Shown here piece by piece: positions 1 through 7,939 of a DNA stretch of 64,000 bases. The position numbers were made by a program, and so were the translations under genes. Position 1 is the stretch's first letter, and the number at the start of each line of letters is the position of its first letter. Origin of the DNA: CAYSUS01 sp964434165 (GTDB lineage: Bacteria; Planctomycetota; Planctomycetia; Pirellulales; Thermoguttaceae). Under the pieces are notes generated by a model that saw only the letters and a program-made list of their open reading frames with translations, did not search any database and had not been told where the DNA came from. The stretch is from positions 1-64,000 of the forward strand of contig CAYSUS010000032.1 of the NCBI GenBank assembly GCA_964434165.1, given 5' to 3'.

Positions 1-84
1 GTTCCAGGCATGTCCCCATCATGCAGATATGCCCCAACTTGTCAACAACTGGACCTGTCCCCGTTTCTTCCGCGGCCGGACCGC

Positions 85-121
85 ACAAAAACAAAGCCCC
101 GCAACTTTTTGCGGGGCTTGG
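85..121 (-). terminator. Intrinsic terminator of tRNA-Ser
   Basis: Read on the minus strand, an 11-bp perfect stem (AAGCCCCGCAA with TTGCGGGGCTT, positions 94-104 and 109-119, 4-nt loop) is followed by TGTTTTTGTG. It lies just downstream of the minus-strand tRNA-Ser. This is the classic rho-independent layout. Confidence 0.8.
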
Positions 122-133
122 GGTTGTGGCAAG

Positions 134-216
134 CGGAGGGCAAGGGATTCGAACCCTCAACCGGTTGCCCGGCACCTGATTTCGAGTCAGGCTGCTAGCC
201 AGTTCGCGTACCCTCC
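134..216 (-). tRNA. tRNA-Ser (anticodon CGA)
   Basis: The minus strand folds as a class II tRNA. The acceptor GGAGGGT (210-216) pairs with GCCCTCC (135-141, one G-U pair), and the discriminator is G at 134. The anticodon stem is CCTGA/TCAGG around loop CTCGAAA, giving anticodon CGA, which reads UCG serine codons. A long variable arm and a T arm with loop TTCGAAT are present. No CCA is encoded. A strong terminator follows, so it appears to be a single-gene transcript. Boundaries come from manual folding. Confidence 0.93.
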
Positions 217-409
217 GGCCGCGCCCCGTAAGTCTAAATCCTCACGAGCAGGCTGACAAGGAATTCCCCCATGCGGGCTAGTGACATTCGGCTGCCAAGG
301 GGGGTCGGATGGATTTGCCCGGCTTGGGGGCGTGTCCTAAGGTTGGATGGCCTCTTCCCGAGGCGCTCAACACCCACTGACACGGTAGCCTGGCTCGGAG
401 TTCGGCGGG

Positions 410-934
410 ATGGACCGTATGGCCACCAAGCGATCTCAAGTCGCCGACGCGTTGGGCGAGATGGACAGGCTGGGAGGGCTGACCGCCGGTCAAGTGATGA
501 CCGACGCCCCTTCCTGCATCCGGCCCGAAACCTCAGCGCTCGACGTGGTACGTCTCTTCCACGCGCACGGTTTCCGCCACCTGCTGGTCACGGACGCGAA
601 GGACCGCCTGGCCGGGGTGATCAGCGACCGCGATGTGCTGCGGTGTCTGGGCCCGGAAAAGCGCCCCGTGCGGGAGACGCTCGCCGGGATTACCGCCGCT
701 TCGATCATGAGTGGGGACGTGATCACGATTCGGCCCGACACGCCCCTGGAAAAGGCGATCGTGCTTCTGATCGAGCACGGCATCAGCTGTCTGCCCGTCT
801 GCGAGGGCGGAACGCTGCGGGGAATTCTGACCAATACGGATCTCCACGTCGTGCTTCAGGTGATGCTCGAGACGATCCGGCAGCCCGATCCGGAAGAGAC
901 GATGGTTCCGACTGCCGCGTCGCCGCGGCGCTAG
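410..934 (+). CDS. CBS-domain pair protein
   Basis: This 174-residue cytosolic protein consists almost entirely of two CBS domains, roughly residues 24-83 and 93-155. Both carry the usual VMTD/IMSG start, the (A/V)V.L. helix, and the GVISDRD or GILTNTD end. CBS pairs (Bateman modules) bind adenine nucleotides or S-adenosylmethionine and regulate other proteins. No partner domain is fused, so its target cannot be told from sequence. ATG at 410 was chosen; a second in-frame ATG lies nine bases later. It stands alone between tRNA-Ser on the other strand and a small unknown gene. Confidence 0.85.
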   Translation: MDRMATKRSQVADALGEMDRLGGLTAGQVMTDAPSCIRPETSALDVVRLFHAHGFRHLLVTDAKDRLAGVISDRDVLRCLGPEKRPVRETLAGITAASIMSGDVITIRPDTPLEKAIVLLIEHGISCLPVCEGGTLRGILTNTDLHVVLQVMLETIRQPDPEETMVPTAASPRR

Positions 935-1187
935 CCTGGCTGCATTGCGGTGCCCCGCCGCTTCGGTCGTAGCGAAGTTGGTCGCGGTGTCAGGTGTGCG
1001 GGTTCTTGGGGTTCCCACCCTTATGTCGGAGCCGGCGGTTTGCCTCTGCGAGCCGCCGTTTCAGCGCCGATACTCCCGTCGGTACGCGGACTCCCGCCGG
1101 CGGGCCCCTGCCTGGCGATCGGGCGCGGGCGTCGCCTGCCGCTTTCCGCCCCACCCCCAAGCCTGGAAGAATGTGAAGGAAGCCTCC

Positions 1188-1535
1188 ATGAAGAAGGACA
1201 CCTTTCGCGTGGTCACCCGCGGAGCCGACGGACAGATCCGCATTCGCGATTACCAGTCGTCCGAGGCGCTGCTGCGGAGGCACGTCCAGGTCGGCATCGA
1301 CGATTGCAGCACCGACTTGGGGCTGCGGGGGTTGCCCGTCTTCCGCGGACTGATCGGCCCGATGCCCGAGGGCGGCAACGTCATCCGCTACGAGTCGCCC
1401 GAGGTGTTCGAGACGCTCACCAAGGAATGGGGCGCGACGACCGGCAGCCGACGGAGCCGGTCGCGCACGCGCTCGGCGCGACAGAGTGCCGACCGCGCAG
1501 CTGAAGAAGCCGCGGGACTTCCGGGCGGGGATTGA
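1188..1535 (+). CDS. Conserved hypothetical protein (115 aa)
   Basis: A small soluble basic protein of unknown function. ATG at 1188 is preceded by GAAGGAAG about five bases upstream, which favours it over the longer reading in the same frame. Residues 1-85 look folded, with alternating hydrophobic and charged residues and one Cys. The tail is Arg/Ser-rich and low in complexity, with several SR pairs, and is probably disordered and perhaps nucleic-acid binding. I do not recognise the family. It faces the minus-strand secreted protein gene tail to tail with an 80-base gap. Confidence 0.6.
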   Translation: MKKDTFRVVTRGADGQIRIRDYQSSEALLRRHVQVGIDDCSTDLGLRGLPVFRGLIGPMPEGGNVIRYESPEVFETLTKEWGATTGSRRSRSRTRSARQSADRAAEEAAGLPGGD

Positions 1536-1614
1536 GCATCCCGCGCGGTCGAGCCCAGGAAAGCGCTCCGCAGGCCGTCTCCGCGCGCTCCGGCGGCAGC
1601 AGAGACGGCCCGGC

Positions 1615-2223
1615 CTACCTGAGGGTCGTCGCCGACGACCAGCCGCTGGCGAGGATTCCGTGGCGCGGCGGGTCCTTGTCCAGCCGCGCGACGCCGCCCA
1701 CCTGGACGTAGCGAGCCGGCGCGGACGACCGGGGCGGGCTCGCGGCCATCGTGGCGCCGGTCCCGCTCACCCGAACCCGACTGACCACTTGTTCACTCGC
1801 CATGCGCAAGGTGGTCACGGGACGCTGGACCGTCTCGGTCCTCGGCACCAGGCGGCGGCAAGTCACGGGCACCTCCGCGGTCTCGGTGCGGCACTCCCAG
1901 CGGGTGCGCGGCACCAGGCGGTAGGCCACGCAGGGTCGGGCGAAGGGATTCCATCGGTTGGCGACGTAGGGCTCGCAGACGTACTCCCGCACCGGCGTCC
2001 ACACGTGGCGGACCACCTCGCGGGTCTCGCTGGTCACTTCCTGCCGATATACCGTGCGGGTGACTTGTTCGATCCGGGTTTCGACCACGGGGCGCTTCAC
2101 CGTGCGCACGGTCTCACGGTACAGGGTCCCGTTGTCCCGAACATAGCGGACGTCGTCGGCCGCCGCGCCACCTGCCGCGACGAGCGTGGCCAGCGCAAGT
2201 TGCAGGAATACCGCGATCTTCAT
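1615..2223 (-). CDS. Secreted Thr/Val/Arg-rich protein
   Basis: This 202-residue protein has a clear N-terminal signal peptide, about residues 1-22 (MKIAVFLQLALATLVAAGG), cut near AAADD. The mature part is built of irregular repeats of Thr, Val, Arg and Glu around aromatic residues (YRETVRTVKRPVVETRIEQV is typical), with a few Cys. Such Tyr/Thr/Val-rich exported repeat proteins are common in Planctomycetes and are thought to be cell-wall or surface structural proteins. Assignment to that type is by style of composition, not a family match. The C-terminal 50 residues are Ser/Pro/Ala-rich. It is a single gene on the minus strand. Confidence 0.7.
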   Translation of the reverse strand: MKIAVFLQLALATLVAAGGAAADDVRYVRDNGTLYRETVRTVKRPVVETRIEQVTRTVYRQEVTSETREVVRHVWTPVREYVCEPYVANRWNPFARPCVAYRLVPRTRWECRTETAEVPVTCRRLVPRTETVQRPVTTLRMASEQVVSRVRVSGTGATMAASPPRSSAPARYVQVGGVARLDKDPPRHGILASGWSSATTLR

Positions 2224-2521
2224 GCAAGTCCCCCCTTAGCGAAGCCGCCCTCGTCACGGGGCGTGCCGGCCACGGACCGCGTCAATCGCTACGCTCCGTG
2301 CAACCGGCCCCCCTGGGCTCTCTTCGGCAGGCCGCGCGAGCGAACTTGGAAGGAAAGGGAGAGACCAGTCCGCGACGACCACGGAAGGGGGACGCGGCTC
2401 GCCGCGGGGTCTTGCCAAACGCCGCAGACTGCGAGATGCTAATCCGGGGGGGCGGGGTCCTGATGTGCGGGTGGCCGGTCGGGGCCGCCCGGCCCCGCGG
2501 CCCCAGCGAGGAGCCCCTACG

Positions 2522-2812
2522 ATGGTTGACAAGCAACTCCTTTCCATCCTCGTCTGCCCCGAGTCGCATATCCCGCTGGCCGAGGCGGACGAGGCCCTGA
2601 TCGAGCGGGTCAACGAGGCGATCCGCGCCGGTCGCCTGAGCAACCGCGGCGGCGATGCCGTCACGCGCGCCCTCTCCGAGGCCCTGGTCACGGAAGACGG
2701 CAAGGTGCTCTACCCGGTGCTCGACGGCATCCCCATGCTTCTGATCGACGAAGGCATCGTCCTGGACGCGCTCGGCGAGACGCCGCCGCCCGAGACGACC
2801 CCGGAAGGGTGA
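2522..2812 (+). CDS. Trm112-like small protein
   Basis: This 96-residue protein begins MVDKQLLSILVCPESHIPL and ends with VLYPVLDGIPMLLIDEG. This is the frame of the Trm112/YcaR family, small zinc-ribbon-like proteins that partner methyltransferases or act near lipid A kinase. The canonical CPxC knuckle is reduced to CPES and no second Cys pair is present, so zinc binding is probably lost. A helical insertion (about residues 25-60) separates the two conserved strands. ATG at 2522 sits eight bases after GAGGAG. HIT and fmt genes follow on the same strand. Confidence 0.75.
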   Translation: MVDKQLLSILVCPESHIPLAEADEALIERVNEAIRAGRLSNRGGDAVTRALSEALVTEDGKVLYPVLDGIPMLLIDEGIVLDALGETPPPETTPEG

Positions 2813-2858
2813 GCGTCCCTCTCCTGCCATCCCCCCTTTTGAGAGCCCACGTGGCGCC

Positions 2859-3203
2859 ATGGCCGAGAAGACCATCTTCAAGAAGATCATCGATCGCGAG
2901 GTCCCCGCCAAGATCGTCCATGAGGACGACCTTTGCCTGGCCTTCGAGGACATCCACCCCCAGGCGCCGGTCCACCTGATCGTCATTCCCAAGAAGGAGA
3001 TCCCGGCGGCCTCCGAGATCGGCGAGGAGGACGAGGCCCTGGTCGGGCACTTGTTCGTGGCCATGCGCCGGATCGCCGAGAAGCTCGGGCTTGCCGGCGG
3101 CTTCCGCGTGGTCACCAACAGCGGGCGGGACGCGGGCCAGGAGGTGATGCACCTGCATTTCCACATGCTCGCCGGGCGCGGGTTCACCTGGCCGCCGGGC
3201 TGA
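2859..3203 (+). CDS. HIT-family (histidine triad) nucleotide hydrolase
   Basis: At 114 residues this is the normal length of a bacterial HinT/YcfF-type protein. The N-terminus (TIFKKIIDREVPAKIV) and the strand VHLIVIPKKEI are typical. The catalytic triad motif HLHFH is at residues 98-102, with the central H100 as nucleophile. These enzymes hydrolyse purine nucleoside phosphoramidates or AMP-lysine in the cytosol. The gene starts 46 bases after the Trm112-like gene and may be co-transcribed with it. All triad residues are present. Confidence 0.93.
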   Translation: MAEKTIFKKIIDREVPAKIVHEDDLCLAFEDIHPQAPVHLIVIPKKEIPAASEIGEEDEALVGHLFVAMRRIAEKLGLAGGFRVVTNSGRDAGQEVMHLHFHMLAGRGFTWPPG

Positions 3204-3434
3204 GGCCCGCCGGAAGACGGCGCCGCGCTACCCTGCCCAAATCCAGGGAGGCGCGGTTCCCTGGGTCCGCGCGGCTCGCTTCCCCCCGCGAGGCACATCG
3301 CGCGATCGCCCAGCCCGGTGAGCCGGCGCGGATCGGCGCGGCGGTCGCCCACCCCTTTCCGCGTCTGGCCGCATGCCGTACATTCCCAGAGGGCATGGGC
3401 GATCGGGGAAGCCGGGCTGAACTAGGCTAGAGGT

Positions 3435-4412
3435 ATGCGCCTGATCATGATGGGCACGGGGCCGTTCGCTTCCCCTACCTTCAGGGGGATATTCGACACG
3501 CATCACGAGGTGCTGATGCTGGTCACGGGGCCCCTGCGCCCCCGTCCCGGCAAACGGGCTGCCCCGGTCACCCCAATGAGGGACTTGGCCCACGAGCACA
3601 ATGTCCCCATCTTCGATCCGGAGGACGTGAACACGCCCGAGTCGCAGGCGCGCCTGGCCGCCGCGGAGGCCGACATCCTCGTGGTGTGCGATTACGGCCA
3701 GATTCTTTCGCTGACTACTTTGGCGACAGCCCGATTTGGGGGAATCAATCTCCATGCCTCGCTGCTACCCAAGTACCGGGGGGCGGCGCCAATTAACTGG
3801 GCCCTCTATCACGGCGAGGCGGAGACCGGTGCGACCGTGATTCACATGACTCCCAAAGTCGATGCAGGCCCGTGCATCGCCCAGGCCCGCGCGCCGATCC
3901 AGCCGGATGAGACTGCCGTGGAGTTGGAGGACCGGCTGGCGGAGATCGGGGCCTGGCTGATCCGCCGGGCCCTGGACGCGATCGAGGCCGGACAGATGGA
4001 GGTTCTCCCGCAGAACCCGGCGCTTGCCTCCAGGGCCCCCCGACTGAAGAAGAGCGACGGGCTGGTGGACTGGTCGCGGCCGGCTGAGGCCGTGCGCAAC
4101 CACGTGCGCGCGATGGAGCCGTGGCCCAAGTGCTACACCTACTGGCTCCGCCCGGACGGAGAGCCGCTCCGCCTGATCCTCGGCCCGGTCCAGGCGATCG
4201 AGGTCGACCCGCGTACGACGCACGCCGAGCCGGGGACGGTCGTGGCCGTGGAACCCGACCGCATCCTGGTTGCCGCCGGCGAGGGGGTCGCGGGGCTGAC
4301 CTCCGTGCAGCCGGCCGGAAAGCGGATGATGCCCATTCCGGCCTTCCTCAACGGCTATCGGGTCCAGGCCGGCGATCGCTTCGGCGCGGCGGATCGGGCC
4401 AGCACGGCTTGA
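3435..4412 (+). CDS. fmt: Methionyl-tRNA formyltransferase
   Basis: Transfers a formyl group from 10-formyltetrahydrofolate to initiator Met-tRNA. At 325 residues it is normal for the family. It has an N-terminal formyltransferase domain with the hallmark SLLPKYRGAAPIN (109-121), catalytic N105, H107 and D143 in the usual spacing, and a C-terminal OB-like domain containing the KSDGLVDW and RAMEPWP motifs. The start ATG at 3435 has TAGAGGT just upstream. The usual neighbour, peptide deformylase, is not adjacent. Confidence 0.95.
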   Translation: MRLIMMGTGPFASPTFRGIFDTHHEVLMLVTGPLRPRPGKRAAPVTPMRDLAHEHNVPIFDPEDVNTPESQARLAAAEADILVVCDYGQILSLTTLATARFGGINLHASLLPKYRGAAPINWALYHGEAETGATVIHMTPKVDAGPCIAQARAPIQPDETAVELEDRLAEIGAWLIRRALDAIEAGQMEVLPQNPALASRAPRLKKSDGLVDWSRPAEAVRNHVRAMEPWPKCYTYWLRPDGEPLRLILGPVQAIEVDPRTTHAEPGTVVAVEPDRILVAAGEGVAGLTSVQPAGKRMMPIPAFLNGYRVQAGDRFGAADRASTA

Positions 4413-4627
4413 GCGTCCAGCAGGGCCCGCGCGGGGGCATTGCCGCGGCGCGTTTGGTGTCCTGGTACCCACCTTGGGCGCTCCCGGCGGGCAACTGGTC
4501 TCTGCGGGCTGCGCCGTGCACGCTAGACTTGAGGCGGGCGTCTGCCCGGCTCCTCCACAAGCGAGCCCCGCGCGCCGCAGCGGCCCTTCGGGCCCGCCTC
4601 TTGCCCCTGCGCCGGAAAACGGAAACC

Positions 4628-4867
4628 ATGGATAACTGGGACCTGGCACTGCTCGCCGCGGCCGGCTACGTGGGCCTGATGACGGCCGTGCGGTTGATGC
4701 TCCGCCGGCGCGATCAGTTGTGGGGCGAGTTCTGCCAGCACATGGAAGAGGAGCGGGAGCGGAAGCGCAAGGCCGCGGAGATGGAGGCCCAGCAGCGGAG
4801 CCGGCGGCTGTTGGGCTCCGCGCGGGAGTCCGAGTCCCCGGCCGCGGTCGCGGGTCCCGGGCGTTGA
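4628..4867 (+). CDS. Small single-span membrane protein
   Basis: This 79-residue protein has one predicted transmembrane helix near the N-terminus (LALLAAAGYVGLMTAVRLML, about residues 6-25). A charged helical stretch rich in Arg, Glu and Lys follows (about 27-60), and then a Ser/Pro/Ala tail. The charged stretch could form a coiled coil on the cytoplasmic side. ATG at 4628 was chosen because it starts directly at the membrane segment; no good SD is visible. Family and function are unknown. miaB follows 86 bases downstream on the same strand. Confidence 0.55.
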   Translation: MDNWDLALLAAAGYVGLMTAVRLMLRRRDQLWGEFCQHMEEERERKRKAAEMEAQQRSRRLLGSARESESPAAVAGPGR

Positions 4868-4953
4868 GATCGCCGGCGTGACCGCGTCGGCCGCCCGGCC
4901 TCGGGTCGTTCCTCCCGCCGGACTCCCCGCGGCTGCTCCCGGGTGCCAACGCG

Positions 4954-6366
4954 ATGCCCAAGCGACTGTACCTTCAGACCGTCGGCTGCCAGATGAACGT
5001 GCTCGACAGCGAGCTCGTGGCGGCCTCGCTCCGACGCGCCGGATACGAGCTGGTGGCGAGCCCTCGCAAGGCCGACGCGATTTTGTTCAACACGTGCAGC
5101 GTGCGCCAGCACGCCGAGGACAAGATCTACAGCGCCCTGGGCCGGCTGAAGCACGTCAAGGAGCACCACCCCCACAAGATCATCGGCGTGATCGGCTGCA
5201 TGGCCCAGAAGGACCAGGCCGTGATCTTCAAGCGCGCCCCGCATGTCGATCTGGTGGTGGGTCCTGGCCAGCTCGGCCGGCTTCCGGAGCTGATGGAGAA
5301 GGTCGCGGCGGGCGGCGGACCGCAGATGGAAGTCAGCCTCGACCGCGCGGCCGGCAGCCGCAGCACGGTCCAGATGAGCTTTGCCCGGTTCGATCCCGAG
5401 CGTGGAAGCTCGCAACGGTCGGGCGGGGCGCAGGCCATGGTCCGCATCATGTTCGGCTGCGACAAGTTCTGCGCCTACTGCATCGTGCCCAGCGTGCGCG
5501 GGCCGGAGCAGAGCCGCGACCCGACCGCGATCGAGGAGGAGGTCCGCCGCCTGGCCGACGCCGGCTGCCTGGAGGTGACGCTTCTGGGCCAGACGGTCAA
5601 CAGCTACCGACACGCCGACGGCGGCCGCACCACGCGCCTGGCCGATTTGCTCTACCGCGTCCACGACACGCCGGGCCTTGCGCGGATCAAGTTCGTCACC
5701 AACTTCCCCCGGCACATGGGCGACGACCTGTTGCAGGCGGTCCGCGACCTGCCCAAGTGTTCGCCCTATCTGCACGTGCCGGCCCAGAGCGGCTCCTCGG
5801 CCGTGCTGCGGCGGATGAAGCGGGGCTACTCGGCCGAGGAGTATCGCGACATGCTCGCCCGCATCCGCCAGACCCTGCCCGACGCCGCGGTCACGAGCGA
5901 TTTCATCGTCGGGTTCTGCGGCGAGACCGAGGAGGAGTACCGGGCGACACGCGAGCTGGTACGCGAGGCTCGGTTCAAGAACAGCTTCATCTTCAAGTAC
6001 AGCCCGCGGCCCGGCACCAAGGCCGCCGAGCTGCTTCCCGACGACGTGCCCGAGCCGGTCAAGCGGCGCCGGAACAACGACCTTCTGGCCCTGCAGAACC
6101 GGATCAGCGAGGAGGACAACCGGGCGCTGGTGGGCCGCACCGTGGAGATCCTCGTCGAAGGGCCGAGCAAGGCCGCGCAGAAGCAGGCTCCCCGGGGTGA
6201 CTCGGTCCAGCTCACCGGCCGCACGGTCTGCGACCGGATCGTGGTCTTCGACGGCCCGGCCCATCTAGCCGGCCGCCTCCTTCACGTGCGGATCGCCCAG
6301 GCCAGCGCCATGACGCTGTTCGGCGAGGTCTTCCGTGGTGCGTCGCGCGGGACGGAGAACCGCTGA
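4954..6366 (+). CDS. miaB: tRNA-2-methylthio-N6-dimethylallyladenosine synthase
   Basis: A radical-SAM methylthiotransferase that converts i6A37 to ms2i6A37 in tRNAs reading UNN codons. The UPF0004 N-terminal domain carries three cluster Cys (C12 in TVGCQMN, C48 in NTCSVR, C82 in VIGCMAQ). The radical SAM CxxxCxxC is at C169, C173 and C176 (GCDKFCAYC), and a C-terminal TRAM domain ends the 470-residue chain. All six Fe-S ligands are intact. VGRTVEILVEG marks the start of TRAM. The start was chosen at MPKRLYLQT, the family norm. Confidence 0.95.
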   Translation: MPKRLYLQTVGCQMNVLDSELVAASLRRAGYELVASPRKADAILFNTCSVRQHAEDKIYSALGRLKHVKEHHPHKIIGVIGCMAQKDQAVIFKRAPHVDLVVGPGQLGRLPELMEKVAAGGGPQMEVSLDRAAGSRSTVQMSFARFDPERGSSQRSGGAQAMVRIMFGCDKFCAYCIVPSVRGPEQSRDPTAIEEEVRRLADAGCLEVTLLGQTVNSYRHADGGRTTRLADLLYRVHDTPGLARIKFVTNFPRHMGDDLLQAVRDLPKCSPYLHVPAQSGSSAVLRRMKRGYSAEEYRDMLARIRQTLPDAAVTSDFIVGFCGETEEEYRATRELVREARFKNSFIFKYSPRPGTKAAELLPDDVPEPVKRRRNNDLLALQNRISEEDNRALVGRTVEILVEGPSKAAQKQAPRGDSVQLTGRTVCDRIVVFDGPAHLAGRLLHVRIAQASAMTLFGEVFRGASRGTENR

Positions 6367-6547
6367 AGGACGCTGACCGGGTTGTGGGGGGATCGGGGCA
6401 AGACCTGACACGCGCCTGCTGCCTGTCGATCGGTGCCCCCATCCAACCGGTACCCCCACACGGCCACTGGGCTGCCCGTGGAATCCGCCGGCACCGCGGA
6501 TTATGCTGGCGTTGCCGCTTCGATGATCCAGTCCCAGGAGCAGGACC

Positions 6548-7363
6548 ATGCGTCGATTCGCCTGTCGGGCGCTTCCGGCGACCCTCCTTCTCGCCTTGGC
6601 CCTCGACGCCAGACCCACCGAGGGCGCAAGGCCAACCTGCCGCGCAAGGCGGCCCACCGTGGTCAGCGGGCGCATCGACACGCGAGGCTTCGTGCTGCTG
6701 GTAGACCGAGAGGTGGTCCAGTCGTGGCTCCCCCGCGGCCTGCGTATCGATCCGCGATGCCCATTCGACGACCATCCGGTGATCATCCTCTTCGGAACCG
6801 CCGCGAACCAGGCGAGGCACAAGAGGATCACTTACCGGTTCCCTTGGCCGCCCTTCCTGGAGGTCCTTGTCGGGATCCCTTATCTGCGGATGGAGAATAA
6901 CCCGCGCGTGGGCGTGGTCCAGCACTATCCTCGCGTCTACCTGAACAACTGGTCCGCCACCAGGCAAGGCATTCGTGTGGCTGGCTGGCCCAAGATCTAC
7001 ACACGACTGGAGGAAGAGGGATCGCGCTACCAGGTGTATAACCCCTGCGGAGGGCACATCTTCACCGGCACGACGCACTTCGACCAGGTCCGGCCGATCG
7101 CCGAGCCAGGCGTCGCTCTCCCGCAGGTTCGCGAGATGCTCTCGCAGCCTCTCGTTCTCGAGCGCCGCGGGCGCCTCCATGTCCACGACTTCGATTTCCA
7201 CTGGAACTGCGCGGAGGTCACCTCGGTTCCCGTGGACTTCGAACTTCGCGAGGGCTTCATGCCGGGTCTCAACCCGCTCGCCGGTTCGCTCCCAGGCTTA
7301 GCCGGCGATCGCCTCGGCGGCTTCCAGATCAAGTGCTACTACACGCGAACCATGCTCTACTGA
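6548..7363 (+). CDS. Secreted acetoacetate-decarboxylase-like protein
   Basis: This 271-residue protein has a basic N-terminus and a hydrophobic stretch (ALPATLLLALALDA), predicted as a signal peptide of about 27 residues. The mature part resembles the acetoacetate decarboxylase superfamily: a strand with PFLEVLVGIPYL, then YPRVYLNNWSATRQG and the GWPK motif at 146-149, the position of the Schiff-base Lys in the family (typically GxPKK). The second Lys is replaced by Ile. The family is normally cytosolic, so export would be unusual. The substrate is unknown. AGGAGCAGGACC lies just upstream of ATG 6548. The call rests on motif resemblance only. Confidence 0.55.
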   Translation: MRRFACRALPATLLLALALDARPTEGARPTCRARRPTVVSGRIDTRGFVLLVDREVVQSWLPRGLRIDPRCPFDDHPVIILFGTAANQARHKRITYRFPWPPFLEVLVGIPYLRMENNPRVGVVQHYPRVYLNNWSATRQGIRVAGWPKIYTRLEEEGSRYQVYNPCGGHIFTGTTHFDQVRPIAEPGVALPQVREMLSQPLVLERRGRLHVHDFDFHWNCAEVTSVPVDFELREGFMPGLNPLAGSLPGLAGDRLGGFQIKCYYTRTMLY

Positions 7364-7939
7364 GCCGCGGGGCGGGGGAAGCGCCTCGTGCGCAGCCGGG
7401 TCTGCGTTTCGGGGGACCGCCTACCCGTTCCGGAACTCGGCCGGCCAGGGTTGGCGAAGCGGGGTCGATCTCTCGGCCATTCATAGTGTGTTAACTTTAG
7501 ATCGCCCCATGCCTGCCCATGCCCCCCCACGCCACGGGCTGACTGGCAGCCCGTGGCATTCGCGCGCGGCCGGGTCCGCGCGGCCGACGGAGTTGCACCC
7601 CGCAGTCCGTGGTGTACGGCCGATGCAGGTCGGTCCCCAGGCTCCATTCTTCCGCGTCGGAACGCGGAACCACCACCCCAGGACAGCCAGCACGCTCCCC
7701 GCAAGTGGCGGGCTGCTTGACGCTGGCGCCGGCCGCTGGTAGCTTGGTCCATTTCATTTTGCCCAGAATACGCCGCATGGGGGCAGGTCCGCTGCCCCGG
7801 GGGATGCCGGCGCGGCCGATGATCCCGCTCGCTCCGCCGATCGGGGGCCGCCGCCCGGAAATCCCCCGCTTTACGGGGTCGCGGGGCTGGGCGGTGAAGC
7901 CGATCTTTCCAGGTTCTGTTGACACAAAGGGTTCCTGCA
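7364..7939. other. Intergenic region upstream of ppdK
   Basis: About 575 bases without a convincing gene; the short open frames here lack family features. It holds one perfect inverted repeat (listed separately at 7531-7557) and a short CCCCG-CTTTA-CGGGG stem near 7865. It should contain the ppdK promoter, but no confident -35/-10 pair was seen. Confidence 0.6.
7531..7557. repeat. Perfect inverted repeat, 11-bp arms
   Basis: GCCACGGGCTG (7531-7541) and CAGCCCGTGGC (7547-7557) pair perfectly around a 5-base loop ACTGG. There is no T-run on either side, so it is not a standard terminator. Short GC-rich hairpins of this kind are often dispersed repeats; no second copy was seen in this window. 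Confidence 0.75.

Noticed and set aside
1..80. Possible RAYT end at the window start (GTCCCC motifs)
   Set aside because: The two GTCCCC phrases (near 12 and 57) recall repeat ends, but no inverted partner or transposase tail could be found.
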